The translations under genes were made by a program, and so were the position numbers. The notes beneath the pieces were generated by a model, which was not told the DNA's origin, did no database searches, and saw only the letters and a list, made by a program, of their open reading frames with translations. From Christensenella sp. UBA3770 (GTDB lineage: Bacteria > Bacillota > Clostridia > Christensenellales > CAG-1252), in NCBI GenBank assembly GCA_002371075.1, contig DFFS01000081.1:409-18509 (forward strand): DNA of 18,101 bases, written 5' to 3'. Within the stretch, counting starts at the first letter, position 1. Every line of letters starts with the position of its first letter. Positions 13,804 to 18,101 of this stretch are shown piece by piece.

Positions 13804-14825
13804 AGAAAAAACTTTTAGTATTGGTAGCGCTTCTTTCGGTCCTCGTCTTGGTCAGTCTGGCGGGGTGCTCTTTGTTTTCGGGCAGTTCAACGGATAATCT
13901 CGCAAATTCCGGCACCAGTACCACAAACGTAACGACCTATACCGACGTTTCCAAAACGGAGCTGGAGGACGCCCTGACCAAATATCGTGAGATCGCGGAG
14001 ACGCTTTCCACGCGTGTGACCAACCTTGAAGAGGTCGTTCGCCAAACCATCTCCTCCGCAAAGACCAACATCGGCGCTTATGCCGTGACGTACGTGGACA
14101 GCGTGATGAACATCTCCTGCTTGGAGTCACAATACAACCTTGGTTGTCAGGGAACCGGATTTGTGATCACCGAGGACGGCTATGTGATCACCAACAATCA
14201 CGTGATCTATTATGAGGAGACCGTCTACGACACCGAGAATATTCAGCGCGGTTGGTTTGGTTACTCGTACGGCACCAAGCAGGTTTCCGGCGTGTATTCC
14301 TCCATTCAAGGTGTGTTTGACATCACCAGCAAGTATTACAACGATCAAAAGGCGTACTCGCTGCAGTTTGTTTACCGTGATCCCGCCTATGACCTTGCGC
14401 TTTGCAAGATCGTGGAAACGCCGCCTGTCGGCGACGCCTGGAAATCGATCCCCTTCTACGAGGGAGACATCGCCCGCGGCGACGAACTGCTGGTGCTCGG
14501 CAACGCACAGGGCTACGGGCTTTCCGCTACTGCGGGCATCGTGTCCGCAACCGGCAAGACCTTCTCGGATTATCCGCAACTGACCTTTATCCAAACGGAT
14601 GCTGCGATCAACGGCGGCAACTCGGGCGGCCCCGCCATCAACATCTACGGCGGTTTGATCGGCGTGGTCAACAGCAAGTTTGTCAGCACCAACATCGAGA
14701 ACATGGGCTTTGCCATCGAGCTTGTAAAACTCAAAGAGTTTTTGGCGGCGGCGCAAACAAACGCGTCCGTTACGGTTTCGTATAAGACCGTTTCGGCGCC
14801 GACGGACCAAGTCGCTGCGGCGTAA
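13800..14825 (+). CDS. Trypsin-like (HtrA-type) serine protease lipoprotein without PDZ domain
   Basis: This 341-residue exported protein has a lipoprotein signal (KKK, hydrophobic core, LAGC with Cys23), so it should be anchored to the outer face of the membrane. A Ser/Thr/Asn-rich linker and a probable short coiled coil (about 50-82) follow. The protease domain shows the triad of the HtrA/DegP family: H134 in ITNNHV, D198 in YDLALCKI and S275 in NGGNSGGP, with GTGFVI at 118-123. The segment between His and Asp contains an aromatic-rich insert (about 137-190). The chain ends soon after the protease domain, so the PDZ domain normal for HtrA is missing. It is a single gene; AAGGAAG precedes ATG 13800. 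It probably handles damaged or specific envelope proteins. Confidence 0.88.
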   Translation: MKKKLLVLVALLSVLVLVSLAGCSLFSGSSTDNLANSGTSTTNVTTYTDVSKTELEDALTKYREIAETLSTRVTNLEEVVRQTISSAKTNIGAYAVTYVDSVMNISCLESQYNLGCQGTGFVITEDGYVITNNHVIYYEETVYDTENIQRGWFGYSYGTKQVSGVYSSIQGVFDITSKYYNDQKAYSLQFVYRDPAYDLALCKIVETPPVGDAWKSIPFYEGDIARGDELLVLGNAQGYGLSATAGIVSATGKTFSDYPQLTFIQTDAAINGGNSGGPAINIYGGLIGVVNSKFVSTNIENMGFAIELVKLKEFLAAAQTNASVTVSYKTVSAPTDQVAAA

Positions 14826-14842
14826 CGATCACAATCAAAAAC

Positions 14843-14873
14843 GTCCCGATCGCTTTGCGGTCGGGATTTTTTT
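14843..14873 (+). terminator. Intrinsic terminator after the protease gene
   Basis: GTCCCGATCG (14843-14852) pairs with CGGTCGGGAT (14858-14867) over up to 10 bp with G-U pairs, 5-nt loop, followed by a run of T to 14873. Confidence 0.92.
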
Positions 14874-14907
14874 GTATATCAAACGGGGCGCTTTCATAAC
14901 TATTTTT

Positions 14908-15468
14908 ATGAACGTTGTCTTTTTTCTGCTATTTTTTACGAGTCTTGCGTATATGCTTTTCGTTAATCCCGCGGGCGCAGTCTCCGCGGCGCTTGCCGGC
15001 GCGGAAAACGCGGTGACGCTGTCGATCAAAATGCTTTCGGTGTACGCTTTGTGGCTGGGCGTCCTTGGCGTGATGCGAAAAAACGGCGTGGCGGCGTTTT
15101 TGTCAAAGGCGTTTCGCCCGCTGACAAAGCGGCTGTTTAAGGGGGAAACGGAAGAGACCCACTCCCTGATCTCGCAAAACCTTGCGGCAAACTTTTTGGG
15201 CATCGGCAGCGCGGCCACGCCCCTTGGCATCGAGGCGGTCAAAGCCATGCAAGGAGGGGAGGGCGTCGCCAAGGACAACACCGTGCTCTTCGTTGTGGTC
15301 AACGCTTGCGGCGTGCAGCTGTTGCCCGCCACGATCATTGCGCTCCGCGCGCAGGCAGGCAGCGCCTCGCCCGCGGATATCCTGCTGCCAACCGTCCTTT
15401 CCACCCTCGTCACCGCCGTGATCGGCGTAGTGTTGTGTTTTTTGACAAGAAAGAGGGCAAAAGCGTGA
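14908..15468 (+). CDS. spmA: Spore maturation protein A
   Basis: This 186-residue membrane protein has the nucleoside-recognition (Gate) domain seen in SpmA. Conserved stretches include GAENAVTLSIKMLSVYALWLG-like sequence near residues 31-51, NLAANFLGIGSAATPLG near 91-107, and NTVLFVVVNACGVQLLPATI. SpmA with SpmB is needed for dehydration of the spore core during maturation. The Bacillus protein is about 196 residues, so the length agrees. A TTG at 14872 would lie inside the preceding terminator, so ATG 14908 is preferred; it matches the family N-terminus but has no clear ribosome site. It overlaps spmB by 4 bp (GTGA). Confidence 0.9.
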   Translation: MNVVFFLLFFTSLAYMLFVNPAGAVSAALAGAENAVTLSIKMLSVYALWLGVLGVMRKNGVAAFLSKAFRPLTKRLFKGETEETHSLISQNLAANFLGIGSAATPLGIEAVKAMQGGEGVAKDNTVLFVVVNACGVQLLPATIIALRAQAGSASPADILLPTVLSTLVTAVIGVVLCFLTRKRAKA

Positions 15469-15968
15469 GCGCCGTCATTCTCCCCGCGTTTATCGCGCTG
15501 AACTTTTTGATCGGAGCGATCCGCCGCGTCCCCGTCTTTGACGCCTTTATCGAGGGGGCAAAAGGGGCAATCCGCCTTATGGCGGATATCTTTCCGTATC
15601 TTGCCGCCGTCCTGATCGCCGTTTCGCTGTTCCGTGAGAGCGGGCTCTCCGCGTATCTTGCAAAGGTGGCGTCCCCGCTGTTTGGCTTCCTTGGCATTCC
15701 GCCCGAACTGACCGAACTCATCGTGGTCAGACCCATGAGCGGCAGCGGCAGCATCGGGCTTTTGACGGAAGTGTACAGGTTGTACGGCGCGGATAGCTTC
15801 CCCGCCCGCGCGGCAAGCGTGATTGTCGGGTCAAGCGAAACGGTGTTTTACGTTGCGGCGCTGTACGGCGGCGGCGTAGTGAAAAAATACAGGGGCGCCG
15901 TTGCCATCGCGCTGGTCGCCACGTTTGCGGGCACCGTGATCTCCTGTTTGCTGTGCAGGCTGATGTGA
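15465..15968 (+). CDS. spmB: Spore maturation protein B
   Basis: This 167-residue membrane protein pairs with SpmA in spore-core dehydration. It has the nucleoside-recognition fold pattern: EGAKGAIRLMADIFPYLAAVL near residues 23-43, VVRPMSGSGSIGLLTEVY near 86-103, and GSSETVFYVAALYGG near 120-134, all typical of SpmB. The start is GTG 15465, overlapping the spmA stop, with GAGGG about 7 nt upstream. Together with yabPQ it indicates an endospore former. Confidence 0.92.
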   Translation: MSAVILPAFIALNFLIGAIRRVPVFDAFIEGAKGAIRLMADIFPYLAAVLIAVSLFRESGLSAYLAKVASPLFGFLGIPPELTELIVVRPMSGSGSIGLLTEVYRLYGADSFPARAASVIVGSSETVFYVAALYGGGVVKKYRGAVAIALVATFAGTVISCLLCRLM

Positions 15969-16005
15969 ATATCCTTTGCGGTTTTTGTCAAAAATACGCA
16001 CATCA
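15961..16005. other. Inverted repeat between spmB and the zinc-ribbon gene
   Basis: TGATGTG (15961-15967, including the spmB stop) is matched by CACATCA (15999-16005), enclosing a small TTTTTG-T-CAAAAA hairpin. It has no T-run after it, so it is at best a weak terminator. Confidence 0.3.
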
Positions 16006-16024
16006 AATAAAAGGAGGATAATAT

Positions 16025-16165
16025 ATGAAATATTATCACACCGGAGAGAAGCCGGGCGACGGCACCTACAGCTGCACCAACTGCGGCACCAACGTGACTC
16101 TTGGCAAAAACGACAAGGTTCCGCCTTGCCCCAAGTGCACCAACACTTCTTTCACAAAGGAGTAA
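16025..16165 (+). CDS. Small zinc-ribbon (rubredoxin-like) protein
   Basis: This 46-residue protein follows a strong AAAAGGAGG site 7 nt before its ATG. Two CxxC knuckles (C17-C20 and C35-C38, in YSCTNCG and PPCPKC) should bind one zinc or iron ion. The GEKPGDGTY opening before the first knuckle resembles small zinc-ribbon proteins annotated in many Clostridia. Role unknown; such proteins may act in redox or nucleic-acid/protein contacts. It stands alone, with a strong GC hairpin 6 bp after its stop. Confidence 0.8.
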   Translation: MKYYHTGEKPGDGTYSCTNCGTNVTLGKNDKVPPCPKCTNTSFTKE

Positions 16166-16171
16166 ACGACG

Positions 16172-16187
16172 CCGCGCCTCGGCGCGG
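16172..16187 (+). other. GC-rich hairpin after the zinc-ribbon gene
   Basis: CCGCGC (16172-16177) and GCGCGG (16182-16187) form a 6-bp stem with a CTCG loop. There is no T-run, so it is not a classical intrinsic terminator; it may protect the mRNA end or belong to the structured element that follows. Confidence 0.6.
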
Positions 16188-16190
16188 TAC

Positions 16191-16320
16191 ATACGGCGAC
16201 GGATAGCGGCGCAGATACTGCGCTAACTTCCTAAGCAATCGGAGCATCACGTACAAAAAGTACGCTCAGCCCCGATTCTTCGGAGAGCGCTTGTCTCTGC
16301 AGCACTCTCCATCGCCGTAT
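16191..16320. other. Cloverleaf-like structured element, unknown function
   Basis: A perfect 9-bp closing stem (ATACGGCGA 16191-16199 with TCGCCGTAT 16312-16320) encloses three arms. They are GCGCAG-ATA-CTGCGC (16209-16223); AATCGG/CCGATT (16237-16242 with 16272-16277) holding an inner CGTAC-AAAAA-GTACG (16250-16264); and GGAGAG/CTCTCC (16282-16287 with 16305-16310), extended by a GCT/AGC pair. It could be a non-coding RNA on either strand, or a palindromic mobile/dispersed repeat. It is not a tRNA (no T-loop sequence, too long) and has no convincing ORF. Confidence 0.6.
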
Positions 16321-16362
16321 TTATTAAAAAAAGCTTTTCATTTTGTGTGAGCCTATAAAACG

Positions 16363-16392
16363 TTGGACAAATATTGTTTGAAATGATATCAT
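16363..16392 (+). promoter_or_regulatory. Promoter of the preQ1 leader
   Basis: TTGGACA (16363-16369) and TATCAT (16387-16392) are spaced 17-18 bp. Transcription should start near 16399, just before a small TCCCG/CGGGA hairpin and the riboswitch. Confidence 0.6.
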
Positions 16393-16417
16393 AATACCGT
16401 TCCCGATTTGCGGGAGT

Positions 16418-16462
16418 TAGAGATGTTCCTTGCTTAACCATCTCAAATAAAAAACAAGGAGG
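16418..16462 (+). promoter_or_regulatory. Class I preQ1 riboswitch
   Basis: The sequence fits the preQ1-I pseudoknot. P1 is GAGATG/CATCTC (16420-16425 with 16439-16444). The loop GTTCCTTGCTTAACC contains CCTTG (16428-16432), which pairs with CAAGG (16455-16459) to form P2. The strand between is A-rich (AAATAAAAAA). The P2 3' arm overlaps the AAGGAGG ribosome site (16456-16462), so ligand binding should block translation of the downstream transporter. The gene it controls is of a queuosine-precursor transport family, which supports the call. Confidence 0.92.
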
Positions 16463-16470
16463 TCACGCTT

Positions 16471-17220
16471 GTGACTGCGATCAAAAACTTTTTTTCGGAA
16501 CTCAAAGTGTTATTCAGAAGCATTCCGTCCCTGATCACCGCTCTTTTTGTGACGTCGGTGGTGTCCATGAACCTTTTGGCAAACAAAAGCATCGACACGG
16601 GGACCACGTGGCTGGCGCTGGACTGCGGCATCATCTTCTCCTGGCTGGTGTTTTTGCTGATGGACGTGGTGACCAAGCGCTTTGGCGTGCGCGCGGCAAA
16701 CCTGCTTTCGGTGGCGGCGCTTGTGGTCAACTTGTTCTTCGCCGCTTTTTATATTGCGGCGTCGTATATCCCCGGGCTGTGGTCGCAAAGCTTCGTCGCG
16801 GGGTCGGAAAGTGTCATCAACACCGCCTTGGACGGCACGTTTCGCTCGTCTTGGTTTGTGATTCTCGGCAGCTCGGCGGCGTTTGTCGCCTCGGCGTTTT
16901 TGAACAACTTTTTGAACGTGTTGTTTGAAAAAATGTTTAAGAACAAGGGCTTTTTGGCGTTTTCCGTCAGTTGCTACGCCTCCACCGTGATCGCGCAATT
17001 TTTGGACAATCTTTTGTTTGCCTTTATCGTCAGTTACCACTTTTTCGGGTGGACGAGCTTGCAGTGCGTCACTTGCGCCGCAACGGGGGCGGTGGCGGAA
17101 CTTGTGTTTGAAGTGGTTTTCTCACCCATCGGCTATCGCGTGGTGAAAAAGATGGAAAGGGAGGGCGTCGGGCAGGCGTATCTTGACTTGCTTGCCGCCA
17201 AAAAGGAGGGAAACGTATGA
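16471..17220 (+). CDS. yhhQ: Queuosine precursor transporter, VUT/YhhQ family
   Basis: This 249-residue membrane protein has six or so hydrophobic segments and belongs to the VUT (DUF165) family. Seen are MNLLANKSID near residue 30, ALDCGIIFSWLVFLLMDVVTKRFG (about 49-72), and a C-terminal SCYASTVIAQFLDNLLFAFIV block with the conserved acidic and polar membrane residues. Family members import preQ0/preQ1 for the tRNA modification queuosine. GTG 16471 starts 8 nt after AAGGAGG, which is also part of the preQ1 riboswitch. So import should fall when preQ1 is plentiful. The stop overlaps the next SDR by 4 bp. Confidence 0.92.
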   Translation: MTAIKNFFSELKVLFRSIPSLITALFVTSVVSMNLLANKSIDTGTTWLALDCGIIFSWLVFLLMDVVTKRFGVRAANLLSVAALVVNLFFAAFYIAASYIPGLWSQSFVAGSESVINTALDGTFRSSWFVILGSSAAFVASAFLNNFLNVLFEKMFKNKGFLAFSVSCYASTVIAQFLDNLLFAFIVSYHFFGWTSLQCVTCAATGAVAELVFEVVFSPIGYRVVKKMEREGVGQAYLDLLAAKKEGNV

Positions 17221-17873
17221 AAGCCTTGGTCACGGGAGCCTCGGGCGGCATCGGTGCCGCCATCGTAAAAAAATTTCTTTCCTGCGGCGTTGAGGTCTGG
17301 GGGATCGACGTCCTGCCGCCCGTTGTGACGGACAACAATTACACGCACGTTGTCGCGGACGTCACAAAGGAGCTGCCCGACGTTGACGGCGTCAACTTTC
17401 TCGTTACGGCGGCGGGGGTGCAATCGCAGGAGATGGACGTCATAGACGTCAACTTAAAGGGTGTGATCCGCACGGTGGAAAAATACGCCTTTACAAAAAG
17501 CATTTGCGCGGTGGTCAACGTTGCCTCCGCAAGTGCAAGGACGGGGTCGGAATTTGCCGCCTACGCGGCAAGCAAAGGGGGCGTCGTCACGTACACCAAA
17601 AACGTCGCGTTGCGGTTGGCGGCATACGGCGCCACGGCAAACAGCCTTTCTCCCGGCGGCGTGATGACAGCGTCCAACGGCCCTGTGATCCGCGATGAAA
17701 AACTCTTCCGCGAAGCGCTTGGGGAAAGTTTGCTTGGCAGGTGGGCTGCGCCGGAGGAGATCGCGGAGTGGGCGTACTTTTTGGCGGCGGTAAACAAGAG
17801 CATGACGGGCGAGGACGTTTTGGTGGACAATGGGGAACAGTTAAAATCCAATTTCGTTTGGCCGAGCGCATAG
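17217..17873 (+). CDS. Short-chain dehydrogenase/reductase coupled to the queuosine-precursor transporter
   Basis: This 218-residue classical SDR has TGASGGIG at residues 6-13, Asp31 after strand 2 (GIDVL, suggesting NAD(H) preference), TAAG at 64-67, Asn79 (DVNLKG), Ser104, Tyr116 and Lys120 (YAASK), and the C-terminal TGEDVLVDNG. It is shorter than usual because of a compact region around residues 36-60. The ATG overlaps the transporter stop and lies after AAGGAGGG, so both are probably under the preQ1 switch. Substrate unknown; a role in queuosine metabolism is only inferred from position. Confidence 0.85.
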   Translation: MKALVTGASGGIGAAIVKKFLSCGVEVWGIDVLPPVVTDNNYTHVVADVTKELPDVDGVNFLVTAAGVQSQEMDVIDVNLKGVIRTVEKYAFTKSICAVVNVASASARTGSEFAAYAASKGGVVTYTKNVALRLAAYGATANSLSPGGVMTASNGPVIRDEKLFREALGESLLGRWAAPEEIAEWAYFLAAVNKSMTGEDVLVDNGEQLKSNFVWPSA

Positions 17874-18101
17874 TGCAGTTTCTCGCTATGCGAGAAGTTG
17901 TGGATAAATTAAAAAACGCAAAAAAAAACAGCTTTTCCGCTATCCTTAAAGAACGCGCATCACATTTCCCTCTCATGGCTTTCGACCCGCGGAGCCAAGC
18001 TCCTCGCTGCACTTTTCTTAGTGGTTATTGTCACGATGCACTTTTCTTGATGTCTTTTTATTTCTCGCGAAGCGATAACCTTTTAAAAAGCGTTTAGGGG
18101 T
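17874..18101. other. Gene-free end with 3-nt-loop hairpins and a 12-bp direct repeat
   Basis: No supported gene is seen. Hairpins: TTCTCGC-TAT-GCGAGAA just after the SDR stop (about 17879-17895), GGAGC-CAA-GCTCC (17991-18003) and TCGC-GAA-GCGA (18065-18075). TGCACTTTTCTT occurs twice (18008-18019 and 18037-18048). The first hairpin has no T-run and is unlikely to be a strong terminator. Confidence 0.6.

Noticed and set aside
14876..14902. Sigma-E promoter for spmA (ATA-N16-CATAACTA)
   Set aside because: The last consensus position fails and transcription would start at the ATG, leaving no leader.
16191..16320. tRNA or tmRNA gene
   Set aside because: Cloverleaf-like outline, but no T-loop or anticodon-arm consensus, wrong arm lengths and no CCA.
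16247..16441. 64-residue minus-strand frame through the structured element and preQ1 leader
   Set aside because: No ribosome site, and the sequence is explained by RNA/DNA structure and the riboswitch.

Overview
This window looks like the chromosome of an endospore-forming member of the Bacillota (Clostridia-like), probably an uncultured lineage and moderately GC-rich. The evidence is sporulation genes at two loci (yabP-yabQ and spmA-spmB), a T-box leader, a class I preQ1 riboswitch, strong AGGAGG-type ribosome binding sites, TTGACA/TACAAT promoters, lipoprotein signal peptides and the metG-tatD-rsmA order. No phage, transposase, rRNA, tRNA or CRISPR array was seen. Genus cannot be decided from the sequence.

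Layout. (1) 1-1560: the tail of argG and all of argH, overlapping by 4 bp (end of arginine synthesis), closed by a bidirectional terminator. (2) 1565-3304, minus strand: a stand-alone TrpB2-type tryptophan synthase beta chain behind a full T-box leader with a UGG (Trp) specifier and a consensus promoter. (3) 3351-4250: yabP-yabQ, spore-envelope genes, with a possible sigma-E promoter. (4) 4247-8169: one operon with a consensus promoter whose -35 box contains the yabQ stop codon. It encodes an alpha/beta-hydrolase-like protein lacking the nucleophile serine, signal peptidase I, a repeat-containing lipoprotein and a FabG-like SDR, then a terminator. (5) 8222-9542: a cation/proton antiporter with its own promoter and an upstream palindrome. 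(6) 9543-10025: a gene-free spacer packed with short hairpins and repeats. (7) 10026-13627: metG-tatD-rsmA, translationally coupled, without the RNase M5 gene often found between tatD and rsmA. (8) 13800-14873: an HtrA-like lipoprotein protease without a PDZ domain. (9) 14908-15968: spmA-spmB. (10) 16025-16320: a 46-residue zinc-ribbon protein, then a strongly structured non-coding element of about 130 bp. (11) 16363-17873: a preQ1-I riboswitch controlling a YhhQ-type queuosine-precursor transporter, coupled to an SDR. (12) 17874-18101: gene-free end with hairpins and a short direct repeat.

The most interesting items are not protein families. They are the Trp T-box on trpB2, the preQ1 switch controlling a transporter-SDR pair, a hairpin repeat family in the antiporter-metG spacer (variable palindromes with 3-nt loops separated by a constant ATGAATT word, plus two tandem hairpins with compensatory stem changes), and the cloverleaf-like element at 16191-16320.
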